Positions 14,157-25,100 of a DNA stretch of 30,094 nucleotides are shown piece by piece. Each line of letters opens with the position of its first letter. The stretch's first letter is position 1. Both the position numbers and the translations under genes were made by a program. The stretch covers positions 1 to 30,094 of the forward strand of contig JACKBC010000063.1 in the NCBI GenBank assembly GCA_020634755.1, in the 5' to 3' direction. The DNA comes from Caldilineaceae bacterium (GTDB lineage: Bacteria; Chloroflexota; Anaerolineae; Caldilineales; Caldilineaceae). The notes under the pieces were generated by a model. It made no database searches, was not told where the DNA came from, and saw nothing but the letters and a program-made list of their open reading frames with translations.

Positions 14157-14621
14157 TTACCCGACAAATGCGGCGTATGACCCCAAAACTGCATCCCACC
14201 CGGCCACAAAGCGCGCGGCGCGACTGCTCCAAAGTTCGCCGATCAGTTCAGGGCCACGGTGTTCCAGATCAACACGCGTGCGGTTGGCGTCTTCAGCATG
14301 AAAGCGCACGTCCACAACCGTTGGAGTCCGCGCGTCCGTGCCCAAATACCAGGTGAATGAGATGCGATGGGGTGGCTCCCACACTAAGATTTCGCCCCAC
14401 GTTTTCTCTTCACCGCTGGATGTGCGCTCGTAGAAGCGCCCGCCTACGCATGCGTCCAGTCGAATTTCGGTATCGGAGTCGCCGCTTAACACATGGCTCT
14501 TGGGCCACCACAGATCGATGTCGGTGATCCAAACGCGAAAGGCCAACGCCTGTGGACATTGCACCGTGATCGACTTAACCACTTTGGCGGGCGCCCGGTT
14601 GTCTTGTTCAGGGTCGCTCAT
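14157..14621 (-). CDS. SRPBCC / AHSA1-like protein
   Basis: A 154-residue protein of the activator-of-Hsp90-ATPase-homologue-1-like group within the SRPBCC fold. Recognisable parts are VVKSITVQCPQALAFRVWIT, the strand pair WWPKSHVLSG...VGGRFYERTSSG, GEILVWEPPHRISFTWYL, and the end RTRVDLEHRGPELIGELWSS. These bacterial proteins are not shown to act on Hsp90; they bind small hydrophobic ligands and are very often encoded with an ArsR regulator. Here its ATG overlaps the arsR-family stop by four bases (ATGA), so the two are translated together and controlled by the operator at 14993-15008. It is the second SRPBCC protein in the regulon; the two are only distantly alike. Confidence 0.87.
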   Translation of the reverse strand: MSDPEQDNRAPAKVVKSITVQCPQALAFRVWITDIDLWWPKSHVLSGDSDTEIRLDACVGGRFYERTSSGEEKTWGEILVWEPPHRISFTWYLGTDARTPTVVDVRFHAEDANRTRVDLEHRGPELIGELWSSRAARFVAGWDAVLGSYAAFVG

Positions 14622-14983
14622 GGCGCGCGTTCCGGTCTGTCCTGTGAGTGCATCGTCTCCTCAACTTCGGCCATCAATTCCGCCACTTGTTGATAGCGCG
14701 TCAGCGCATCCCCCCAAAGGCTATCGATATAAGTTCGCGCCGCCGCAAACCCTTCCTGGTTCAAATAGAAGATGTTGCTGGCGCCTTGGCTGGTGTGGGC
14801 CACCAGCTTGGCTTCTTCTAAAATGCGTAAATGTTTGGAAACCGCAGGCCGGCTAATGGGCAAATGGCCAGCCAGCGCACCCACGGCCTGCGGCCCGTTG
14901 TGCAGCAGATCCAAAATCGTGCGCCGAGTTTGGTGACCCAGTGCATCCATTACTTTGGCGTTAAGACAGGTTGTTGAATTCAT
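14618..14983 (-). CDS. ArsR-family winged-helix repressor
   Basis: A 121-residue transcription regulator. The wHTH is clear: MDALGHQTRRTILDLLHNG (12-30), then VGALAGHLPISRPAVSKHLR (34-53) with the recognition helix around 44-56, then the wing ASNIFYLN (68-75). The C-terminal helix carries no cysteine metal site, so it belongs to the non-metal ArsR group that accompanies SRPBCC genes. It overlaps the AHSA1-like gene by four bases. The palindrome GTAACT-AAAT-AGTTAC ends 10 bases before the ATG, and an identical half-site pair precedes the gene at 13658. I infer that it represses itself and both SRPBCC genes. No Shine-Dalgarno is seen before ATG 14983, so the transcript may have a very short leader. 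Confidence 0.9.
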   Translation of the reverse strand: MNSTTCLNAKVMDALGHQTRRTILDLLHNGPQAVGALAGHLPISRPAVSKHLRILEEAKLVAHTSQGASNIFYLNQEGFAAARTYIDSLWGDALTRYQQVAELMAEVEETMHSQDRPERAP

Positions 14984-14992
14984 AATGAAATG

Positions 14993-15008
14993 GTAACTAA
15001 ATAGTTAC
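14993..15008. promoter_or_regulatory. Operator palindrome, site 2 of the ArsR regulon
   Basis: GTAACT-AAAT-AGTTAC, 10 bases before the arsR-family ATG. On the minus strand TTGACA is at 15019-15014, so the palindrome occupies the spacer and probable -10 region. It has the same half-sites as 13619-13634 with a different 4-base centre, as expected for a dimer site. Confidence 0.72.
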
Positions 15009-15026
15009 ACTAATGTCAAATCTATC

Positions 15027-15125
15027 AATTATCAGCACACCGCAACGGTGTTGGCGATTTAGGCATCGGTCTGGTTTGTGGAATCCGACTGAATCTCTTA
15101 CCGTTGCGATCGACTGATTATCAAT
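15027..15125. repeat. Hairpin repeat element, copy 1
   Basis: This unit is clearly the same as the two tandem units at 27704-27890: shared blocks are GTTGGCGATNTAGGC, ATCGGTCT or GTCGGTC, GAATCC, and CTGATTAT. CGCAACGGT (15041-15049) is exactly complementary to ACCGTTGCG (15100-15108), and outside it ATCAG (15031-15035) pairs with CTGAT (15114-15118). TATCAAT occurs directly repeated on both sides (15023-15029 and 15119-15125), which could be a target-site duplication. No protein is encoded in it. Confidence 0.8.
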
Positions 15126-15435
15126 ACCCACAACGTATTTGTCGCGTCAGGCAGCCGCCGTTTTAGACTATGTGACCCGTCAAGTATATTTTGCTATGAA
15201 CCGCTATTCTCCCGTTTGCAATCCATGCGACTGTATGATGGCGGTTGTGCGCAGCGTAATGCCATTATGCAACTCTTTCACATACGACTTACGCAGCGCC
15301 AGTTGACCGCCAGGAGAGCACAACTTAGCTGACCAGGCAATTTTCTCGCCAGGCTGGCGTAAGTCCTCATACATTGAACCGCAGGATGCGTTGTGCCCAT
15401 TCATCATTGCCTGCTTACCCCCACAGGATGCATCT
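15126..15435. other. Gene-free stretch upstream of the secreted protein
   Basis: Together with copy 1 of the hairpin repeat this makes about 425 bases without a convincing gene. A 67-codon open frame exists on the minus strand (15204-15407) but has no ribosome binding site or recognisable protein character. A possible weakly preserved extra repeat unit starts with CAACG at 15131, exactly 89 bases after the matching point of copy 1. I see no clear promoter or terminator. Confidence 0.4.
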
Positions 15436-16629
15436 ATGAAGCAACACGCAACTCGCTCTGTTCAAGCTCGGTCTCTTGCTCCATGCCACATCTGCATATT
15501 TTGTCTGATGCTGGCCGTCGGCACGTTCCCATTGCTGTCCCGCTTTGGCGCCGCCGTGGCCAGCCCAATGGCGGAAGCACATATCCAGGCGACGCCGCCC
15601 ACGGTGGCTGGCTGTACTCTTTTCCCCATAGACAACATCTGGAATACGCCCATCGATGATCTGCCGGTGGACCGAAATTCTGCCACCTACATCAATACGA
15701 TTGGGGCAGATACACCGCTGCATCCCGACTTTGGCGCCGGGCTGTGGGAGGGTGGCCCCATTGGCATTCCGTTTACCGATGTTGCCGGCGCCCAACCAAA
15801 AGTAGACGTGACATTTGACTATGCCGATGAGAGCGACCCTGGCCCGTATCCTATCCCGGCGGATGCGCCCATTGAAGGGGGCGCGGCCAGCGATGGTGAC
15901 CGCCACGTGCTGGTGGTGGATCGCGACAACTGCCTGCTCTACGAGCTGTTCTATGCTTTTCCCCAGAATGATGGTTCATGGACGGCCGCTTCTGGCGCCA
16001 TTTTTGACATGAGTTCCAACGCGCTGCGCCCCGACACGTGGACTTCGGCAGACGCCGCCGGATTGCCTATTTTGCCTGGCCTGGTGCGTTATGATGAGGT
16101 GGCGAACGGGGAGATCAACCATGCGCTGCGCTTTACGGCGCCGCAGACTCAACGCGCCTATGTATGGCCGGCCCGCCACTATGCATCCAGCCTCACCGGC
16201 GCCCAATATCCACCGTTGGGCCAACGCTTTCGTCTGCGCGCCGATTTTGATATGAGCGGCTACGCCCCAGAGATTCAGGTGATTTTGCGGGCGCTGCAAA
16301 CTTACGGTATGATCCTGGCCGACAATGGCTCATCCTGGTATATTTCCGGTGCGCCCGATGAGCGCTGGGATAACGATATGTTGCGCCAACTCAAGCAGCT
16401 GACCGGCGCCGATTTTGACGCGGTGGACGTTTCCACGTTACAGGTGGCGGCTGACTCTGCCCAGGCGCAGTTGCCCAACACCACAGCCACGCCGACCCCC
16501 ACACCATCCTCTGTTGCGACCGCAACGCCACTCCCTACGCTGACGCCCACACCGACCGTTGGGTTTACGCCTGCACCCACCGCCCCGCCCGAGCTATTTT
16601 GGAAGAACTTTCTGCCGTTGATTCGGTAA
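15436..16629 (+). CDS. Secreted protein of unknown function with TP-rich C-terminal linker
   Basis: A 397-residue protein. An N-terminal signal sequence is visible: basic start MKQHATRSVQAR, hydrophobic CIFCLMLAVGTFPLL, then a likely cleavage after AVASPMAEA. The body (about 55-345) is one globular domain with conserved-looking phrases PIDNIWNTPIDDLPV, LHPDFGAG, DESDPGPYPIP, SDGDRHVLVVDRDNCLLYEL, GLPILPGLVRYDE and DNGSSWYISGAPDERWDND. I have the impression that similar uncharacterised secreted proteins occur in Actinobacteria and Chloroflexi, but no function is known to me. A Thr/Pro linker (about 347-385) leads to a short tail FWKNFLPLIR. I chose ATG 15436 over 15391 because it starts directly at the signal peptide. 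The next gene ends with the same kind of tail. Confidence 0.8.
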   Translation: MKQHATRSVQARSLAPCHICIFCLMLAVGTFPLLSRFGAAVASPMAEAHIQATPPTVAGCTLFPIDNIWNTPIDDLPVDRNSATYINTIGADTPLHPDFGAGLWEGGPIGIPFTDVAGAQPKVDVTFDYADESDPGPYPIPADAPIEGGAASDGDRHVLVVDRDNCLLYELFYAFPQNDGSWTAASGAIFDMSSNALRPDTWTSADAAGLPILPGLVRYDEVANGEINHALRFTAPQTQRAYVWPARHYASSLTGAQYPPLGQRFRLRADFDMSGYAPEIQVILRALQTYGMILADNGSSWYISGAPDERWDNDMLRQLKQLTGADFDAVDVSTLQVAADSAQAQLPNTTATPTPTPSSVATATPLPTLTPTPTVGFTPAPTAPPELFWKNFLPLIR

Positions 16630-16760
16630 GTGCGTTCAAGTTCTGTAGCCTGCGCGAACAATATACGCATTATTTGCTGCCAGAAAGCGTACCGCAAAAG
16701 CCAATTGCGGGGTCTGCCTCCGTCCATTGCGTGTGCAGCACATTACAATAAAATCTAATC

Positions 16761-18581
16761 ATGCGAAAACAAATCCTATTCTTTGCCATATGGTTTCTAC
16801 TTCTTTGCTTGTTTACCATCCGCCCCCAGGTGACAACGGCCCAAAGCAGTGGCCGCGACCTGTGGGTCGATCGTGATTCACGGGGCGGGAGTTGTTCCGA
16901 CGCCCGCGCCCGCGCCGATGTGACGCGGCAAACGCCCTGGTGTACGCTGGGCAAGGCGGGTGAATTTGCGCAGCCTGGTGATGTGATTCATGTGCGCGCG
17001 GGGACCTATACCGAGTTGCAGCAATGTGAGAGCTGCGATGATGAATCGGTGCTGCAAGTGGTGGTGGCGGGCCGTTCCGACGCCTGGATTCGCTACGTGG
17101 CCGAGCCCGGTGAGCGGGTGCGGATTACGGGCAATGGCGGCGCGCTCTATGGCATCTTCATCCGCGAAACGTATACTGGCGTTATCCCAAACTACATTTC
17201 GATTGAGGGTTTTGAGGTGAGCGATTTTGCCGTCAATTGTGTCACCGTGCGCAAAACGAGCGACGTGATTATCCGCGGCTTGGATGTGTCCGGTTGCGCC
17301 AGCGGCTCCATGGGTATATTGGAGTCCAAGCGCGTCACCGTCGAATACAATAAGATTCACGACAACGCGTTGAGTGGCTACACCAGCGCCATCAGCGTGT
17401 GGCACTGCGGGGTGGACAACGTGGTGCGCGGCAACCTGATTTGGAACAATGTGGATGTCGATTCCCATGAGACCGAAGGTCACGGCATCATTATGGATAC
17501 TTGTTTGGACGCCGGGGGTCTGCTCATCGAAAACAATGTAATCTGGCACAATGAGGGCTGGTGCATGGCCATCTATCACAGCGACAACTCGCTTATTCGC
17601 AACAACACCTGCTGGCAAAACGGCGGCAACCGTACGTCCACCGGTGAAGTGGCCGTGCTGGGGCGTAATCACAAAGTCTACAACAATATCTTTATTCCGC
17701 GCGCGGGACAATTGGCGCTGCATCTGCGCGAGAAAAGCCCCGATTATGTGGGCCACTTAAATACATTGGATGAAGATGGCAATATCTTGTGGGCGCCCAA
17801 CCAAGCGCGCGTGGTGGCTTGGTCTTTTGGCACGGTGCGCAGCGTGGCCGAATATCAACAGCAAAATCCACAAGGCTGGGGCCAAAATACATTGCAAGTT
17901 GATCCCCAGTTTGCCAATCCAGGCAGCGGTGATTTTCGCCTGTCAAGTGGCTCACCCGCCGTCGATTCGGCCGTGGATGCACTTGCCGCGACAGTTGACC
18001 TTACGGGATTGGCGCGCCCGCAAGATGGTGATAACAACGGCAGCGCCCAAGCCGATCGGGGCGCATATGAGCGACCGGGTGCGGCAGCATCCACGGCTAC
18101 ATCTACCTTGTTGCCACCCACGGCGACGATGACCCCCGTTGCGCCCACGGCGACGCAAACGCCGTTGCCGCCCACCGCTACGCCGCCCGGTGCACCTACG
18201 GCCACGCCCTTTGAGCCTACAACTGAGCCCACAGCTACGCCCCTGGATGCAGCCACGGCCACGGTGGAACCGCCTGTCAATACAGCGATGCCCACCCAAA
18301 CGCCCGCCGCCGTCGATACCGCTGCGCCTACGGGGACGCCTGTCCAGACAGCGTCGCCTGCTGAGACGCCGACACCCATCGCCATAGCAACCGATACGCC
18401 GGCCGCAACCTCAACCCCGCTCAGCGCGCCAACCAGGTCTAATGCGACTGCTGTTCCGCCTATACCCACGGCAGCGTCTACCGCCACGGCCCTGCCGACT
18501 GCGCCCACGGCCACATCTGTCCCGGCGGCGCCGCCTGCCAATTTGGCCGAGCGCACCTATCTGCCGTTGATTATCAATTAA
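16761..18581 (+). CDS. Secreted right-handed beta-helix protein with long Thr/Pro linker
   Basis: A 606-residue secreted protein. The signal peptide is MRKQILFFAIWFLLLCLFTI up to about AQS. A parallel beta-helix follows (about 55-340) with repeated rungs such as YISIEGFEVSDFAVNCVTV, VIIRGLDVSGC, VTVEYNKIHDNALSGY, NVVRGNLIWNNVDVD, LLIENNVIWHN and SLIRNNTCWQN, the N-N-x-I/T ladders of pectate-lyase-like folds. The domain closes with FRLSSGSPAVDSAVD...DRGAYE, a phrase typical of such secreted proteins. Residues about 440-590 are a Thr/Pro/Ala linker, and the last residues are RTYLPLIIN. A role in polysaccharide binding or cleavage is possible, but no catalytic residues are recognised. TACAAT lies about 20 bases before the ATG and there is no strong ribosome binding site. 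Confidence 0.88.
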   Translation: MRKQILFFAIWFLLLCLFTIRPQVTTAQSSGRDLWVDRDSRGGSCSDARARADVTRQTPWCTLGKAGEFAQPGDVIHVRAGTYTELQQCESCDDESVLQVVVAGRSDAWIRYVAEPGERVRITGNGGALYGIFIRETYTGVIPNYISIEGFEVSDFAVNCVTVRKTSDVIIRGLDVSGCASGSMGILESKRVTVEYNKIHDNALSGYTSAISVWHCGVDNVVRGNLIWNNVDVDSHETEGHGIIMDTCLDAGGLLIENNVIWHNEGWCMAIYHSDNSLIRNNTCWQNGGNRTSTGEVAVLGRNHKVYNNIFIPRAGQLALHLREKSPDYVGHLNTLDEDGNILWAPNQARVVAWSFGTVRSVAEYQQQNPQGWGQNTLQVDPQFANPGSGDFRLSSGSPAVDSAVDALAATVDLTGLARPQDGDNNGSAQADRGAYERPGAAASTATSTLLPPTATMTPVAPTATQTPLPPTATPPGAPTATPFEPTTEPTATPLDAATATVEPPVNTAMPTQTPAAVDTAAPTGTPVQTASPAETPTPIAIATDTPAATSTPLSAPTRSNATAVPPIPTAASTATALPTAPTATSVPAAPPANLAERTYLPLIIN

Positions 18582-18602
18582 TCAGCAGAGTAATTATCAC
18601 CA

Positions 18603-18743
18603 CAGGCTGAAGCCTGCGTCTGCTAGCGGAAGCCCGCTAAAGCAGGCTATTACGAGAGTGCGCTTTAGCGTACTTTGGGTAACAGGCGCTGGTTTCAACC
18701 AGTGCCGTCGTTTACCAATTTAATTGGCTAACTTTCATTAGCC
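18603..18743. repeat. Cluster of at least five hairpins between convergent genes
   Basis: In order: CAGGCT-GA-AGCCTG (18603-18616); TAGCGG-AAGC-CCGCTA (18624-18639); a GTGCGCT/AGCGTAC stem with one G-U pair (18658-18673); GGCGCTGGTT-TC-AACCAGTGCC with one G-U pair (18685-18706), inside GGTAA/TTACC; and GGCTAA-CTTTCA-TTAGCC (18726-18743). It occupies the gap between the convergent stops at 18581 and 18814. It resembles REP-type repeat clusters and may also end transcription from both sides. Confidence 0.65.
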
Positions 18744-18813
18744 TACTTTGGCTTGCAGACTGGCGTTTCAACGTTTGTCATTACAGGATGTCAACAGACC
18801 CTAGTTATGGACC

Positions 18814-19482
18814 CTAGCGCGGGCGCACCGTATACAACTTGCTTTGCGGCCTCAACTCGTCAGGATATCCGGCGCGCTGATAGCTAATAATTACGCCCGA
18901 AAATGTGGGGATGCCAAAAGGCCACGGCGTTACTTCAATCTCGCCATTTTCGCCAATGGTGTAGCTCATTTCAACGGTCTCGGTTGACCCCCGACGGGGA
19001 CAAATGGGCAGGCTGCGCTGGACCGGCTGCTCAAAGCAGAAGTCAAACGCCACCTGATCGCAAAAGCGCGTAATGCGGTCGGCCCATTCAAAATCGGCGC
19101 GCGTAAATCCGCTTTCCGGCAGGCGCGCCGCCACCTGCCGTTCAATCTCCTCTTTAAGCGCCGTCCGCTCATCCGATTCGTCAAAACTCAATAAGCGCTT
19201 GATGTGCAGCTTGACCACAATATCGGTTACCGGATTGGCGAAGCAATGCTGCACGCCCCCGCGCGTGACCGCCATCCAGTCGGCCTCCGGCGCTTCGATA
19301 ATCGGAATGTTGTCCAGAATGCCATATTGCCAATCGTGCAGCAGCACACCTTGTACAAACGCGCCAACGTCGAGCGCGGGTTGGTCAAACGCCTCATTCC
19401 CCCAGTTGGCGGCCAGCGCGCCGGAGAGATGATCGTGCTCATATTGGGGAAAGACCACCGGACGAGTTTTGGATTTAAACAT
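18814..19482 (-). CDS. DUF3891-like protein
   Basis: A 222-residue soluble protein. The opening FPQYEHDHLSGALAANWGN matches the pattern P-Q-x-x-H-x-x-L-S-G-x-L-A-x-x-W-G that I associate with DUF3891, whose function is unknown. Other visible His/Asp positions are LLHDWQYG and ITRFCDQVAFDFCFEQP, in an order (H...HD...D) reminiscent of HD-domain-like helical enzymes, but I cannot show a catalytic site. The C-terminus (GEIEVTPWPFGIPTFSG) is beta-rich. GAAAGGA is found five bases ahead of ATG 19482. Upstream is a dispersed GTGCGTATTGCGTG-type repeat, as in front of the HTH-citrate synthase. No functional link to the neighbouring genes is seen. Confidence 0.7.
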   Translation of the reverse strand: MFKSKTRPVVFPQYEHDHLSGALAANWGNEAFDQPALDVGAFVQGVLLHDWQYGILDNIPIIEAPEADWMAVTRGGVQHCFANPVTDIVVKLHIKRLLSFDESDERTALKEEIERQVAARLPESGFTRADFEWADRITRFCDQVAFDFCFEQPVQRSLPICPRRGSTETVEMSYTIGENGEIEVTPWPFGIPTFSGVIISYQRAGYPDELRPQSKLYTVRPR

Positions 19483-19536
19483 GGCATCCTTTCAATTTGA
19501 ATAAAGTGGGGAGAATGGGTATGCTGTGCAAGGTAG

Positions 19537-19680
19537 ATTCCGTGGCGCGTAGTGCGTGAACTGATCGAGCATCTGAATGCATAGCATGTACCTTGGTTGT
19601 TTAAAGCCGTGTGCCTAAAACAAAGTCTCACGCAGCACCATGCCTTTGTAAACCGGTTCACGCACCACGCACTACGTAAC
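19537..19680. repeat. GTGCGTATTGCGTG-type inverted repeat, locus 3
   Basis: GTGGCGCGTAGTGCGTGAAC starts at 19541, and an inverted partner AACCGGTTCACGCACCACGC continues with ACTACGTAAC (19651-19680). The AACCGGTTCACGCACCACGC arm matches the arms at 3858-3887 and 5226-5257. The repeat fills most of the divergent gap between the DUF3891-like gene and tex. Confidence 0.65.
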
Positions 19681-19739
19681 AGACTGATCACCCGAGCCGA
19701 AAGCGTTAAGTTCAATTCACCCCACACGAGCATTCAATT

Positions 19740-21887
<2,148 letters not shown>

Positions 21888-21899
21888 AAGGAGCTTTAT

Positions 21900-22019
21900 A
21901 TGTACAAGATTCGCCGCGTAATGGGTAACGCTGGCTGCTTGTTAATGTTAACTCTGTTCACTTCCACCCAACACCACACAAAAGCGGACCGATTCGCGAC
22001 CGAATCCTGTCTAGCATAG
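21900..22019 (+). CDS. Candidate small hydrophobic/secreted protein (39 residues)
   Basis: An ATG at 21900 stands six bases after a perfect AAAGGAG (21887-21893), which overlaps the last base of the tex stop. The frame runs 39 codons to TAG at 22017-22019. The predicted protein starts basic (MYKIRRVMGN), has a hydrophobic stretch AGCLLMLTLF and a short polar tail (TSTQHHTKADRFATESCLA). It looks like a signal peptide with little else. It could be a real small protein, a remnant of a secreted-protein gene, or chance; the strong ribosome binding site is the main support. I recognise no family. Confidence 0.4.
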   Translation: MYKIRRVMGNAGCLLMLTLFTSTQHHTKADRFATESCLA

Positions 22020-22197
22020 ATACATCATTTGCCGTATTGTATTTGCCAGCAATTCCTCGCAACAAGTACGCCAATCTGTGCGTTCCCATTGCTAAAAGCC
22101 AAACCAAATAAGCTAATTACTTCTTGTGCAGTTGCACTGGGCGTATTCCCCTGTGCGAACAGCGCACCTGCACGCCTTTCTTCCCTCGGAGGTTTCC
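22020..22197. other. Non-coding gap before the macroglobulin-like gene
   Basis: No clear promoter, hairpin or gene is visible here apart from the ribosome binding site TCGGAGG at 22186-22192. The A/T content is higher than in the tex gene, as it is in the gene that follows. Confidence 0.4.
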
Positions 22198-25100
22198 ATG
22201 TGGCGACGAATTATTTTCACCCTCGCCCTATGCGGCATTATGTTGATTGCTGCCATGAGCCTACCTGTGTTAGGCGTTCCGCGAGCGGCGCCGGAAAGCG
22301 GATCGGCTGTCCAGCAGTCACCCCTACCCACGCCGGGGCTTCCTATCCCAAAGCCATTGCCCGTGGTGATCATGAGCCAGCCCAACATCTGGTCCACCTG
22401 GCTCAATACCAGTGAAATCACCGTGGAATTTGAGGACACTGTTAATCGGCAGGCTATTGCCAAACAATTGACCATTGAACCGGCGCTGAAATATACGTTG
22501 GAATGGCAAGAGCAAACGCTGCATATCATACGCAAAGGGCCATTAACGCCCGACATCACTTATCATCTTACCATCCGTAATGTAATTGACCATAGTATTA
22601 ATTCTTCGCCTGCACCTGATTTCCGACTTGCATTAATAGCGCCGCAAGTTGTGCACGCGAACAGCTATACATCCTATGAGCAGGGCAGCGAGATAACCAT
22701 CTCTTTTGGCTATCGCATGGACCGCTCCAGCGTGGAAAAGGCACTGCGCATTGAGCCTGCTGCGCCTGGGATATTGCGTTGGTCGGCGGATAACAGCCTT
22801 CTAACAATTACGCCTGATGCCCCATTGATTCCCAATATAATATATCGCGTTTACTTTGTAGGAGCGCTGCGCGAGCAGGCGGGCTATCTGCTGCCCACAC
22901 CCGAATCGCAGGAATTTGTGACCCAGGCGGCCATTGTCAGTTCTTATGGTTCCGGCGAGCGTATAAACCCTGACCAGCCCGTACACATTGCGTTTGATCG
23001 CGCAATGGATTGGCAGAGCGTAGCCCGTGCGCTCTCCATGCACCCCGTGCTGCCGCTGGATATTAGTTGGCAAGATGACACGCTCATCCTGCTGCCAATT
23101 CAAGGCTATTTTGATGAAAATAGAACATACACATTTACGGTGGGGGTGAACGCGCTCGATGCAGACGGGCGCCCAATTCTCACAGAACCGTTTACTTGGC
23201 ACGTACAAACAGAGAACTTCCAGTCCAGTAACATGCTGGGATATGGACCCCATTTGCAGATTGTGAATGCAGGTGGGCGGCGCGCCATCCAGTATAAAAT
23301 AGAGCAAGATTCCGCCTACATACCCGTTACCCTGTATAAGCTGAGCGCAGCGCGCTTCTTGGAACACTATATATCTACTATAAATAGGGAAGTAGGGTGG
23401 ACTGATTTGCCCATGTCAACCGCTCCATTGCCCATTGTGGCGGAATGGCGAGAGGAGCCGTTGCCATCTTCAGAGCAAAGTTCCGATCCGTTCTGGCCGG
23501 AATTACTGTTGCCCAATGATATTGCCGCCGGCTTCTATCTTTTACAATTGGGGGCCGAGCTAAGGGGCGAACAAATGATTGTGATATTAACCCACAATGT
23601 GATTGCGCTTAAGCGAGACGCCAAACAGATCTCTGGATGGGTGACCGATATTGATGGAGGAAGTGTGGCAAACGCCGCCATCACTATGTACACAGTTGAT
23701 GGCGCCATTGCCGCCCAAAGCCAAAGTAATGTCGACGGCCTGTTCCAGATGCCCGTTGCAAGCGAAACGCCGCTTATCCTATTTGCCCAAGTCGGTGAGG
23801 ACACAACCGCGGTTGGGTTGGCCAGCGCATGGCGCAGCCATGATGGGCAGTGGCCATTCTGGTGGAGGTCACAGCCGCGTGCACGCGCCTACGCGGTACA
23901 TATTGTGACAGATCGTCCGCTCTATCGGCCTGGTGATACACTCTATTTTAAAGCTATAATTCGCCAAGACGATGATGGTATTCTATCCATGCCACAGCTC
24001 GGTGCCAATTGCGTCGTCACTATCCGCGACGGTGAGAATCGTATACAGCAAAGTCAAGAAGTACGCATATACGATATGGGTGCAATTAGTGGCGCATTTT
24101 TACTAGATAGCGAGAGCACGGTGGACGCCTTTACAACTGGCGACTATACGCTTGAAGTATCTGTGGATGGCGAAATCCATCGACAACTTTTTGGCATAGA
24201 GGAGAAGCCCGCTCCAGAGATTGACGTAACGATACAGACGCTGGATAAGGCAGGCGCACCATCCAATCACTTTATCAAAGGCGATTTGATTACGCTGGCC
24301 GTGAACGTGCGCACGCAAAGTGGCGATCTCGTTGCTAATCAGCGCGTAGAGATCCAGTCATATTTCGCCCGGTCTACGTCTGTGCAATTGGATTCCAATG
24401 CGGTATTCGGCTGGTATCCAAAACCAAGAGTCATTGTGGGTCGCACTGACGCCAACGGCTATTTTACGACCACAGTAGCCGCCTCCGGCGCTGGCAACCC
24501 AATACCCATAAGCCAGGAGAGCCCTTCGCTACGTTACGATTGGGTGGCATTTCAGGCAATTGTAGAGGATGATGCGCGTCAAACTGTACACGCGCTGACC
24601 GGCATCCAAGTGGATAATGGCGAGGAGATTATCACGCTGGAGCCCATGGGGCGTATTCAGCAGGTTGGGCAACCATTTCCCATTCACATTACCGTGAAAA
24701 CTTTGACCGGTGAAGCAGTGACGCAGCGAGTACTGAACTTGGTGCTCGTGCGTCAGGTTTTTGATGATCCCAACAATGCTGGTGGTGAAGAGATGCAGCG
24801 TTTACAGCTAAAGAGCGATGGTGCCGGGGAGATATTGACGCAACTACGCGTTGATGATGCGGGCTACTACGAACTGCGTGCGGTGGCGCGCGCCCCATTG
24901 CTATATGAAGTGCGCGCCAGCAGCTGGCTTTGGGTGGCCAGTGATAAAGCGGTGTGGCCTTTGCGCGCTGGAACGCAACTGCACATTGTTCCAGACCGTG
25001 ATGAATACATGGTCGGCGACGTGGCGCGTTTTGCGATTGAATCGCAAATGAGTGGACCGGCCCTGTTGACTTTTGAGCGTGGTCGCACGCGCCGCGCCGA

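Noticed and set aside
15204..15407. A 67-codon minus-strand ORF in the gap before the secreted protein
   Set aside because: No ribosome binding site, no hydrophobic or domain pattern, and it overlaps nothing that would need it; chance frame.
16878..17756. A 292-codon open frame on the minus strand inside the beta-helix gene
   Set aside because: It runs antisense to clear beta-helix rungs, has no ribosome binding site and no recognisable protein features.
17855..18556. A 233-codon Gly/Val/Ala-rich frame opposite the TP linker
   Set aside because: It is the complement of the repetitive Thr/Pro-rich linker, which automatically gives an open Gly/Val frame.
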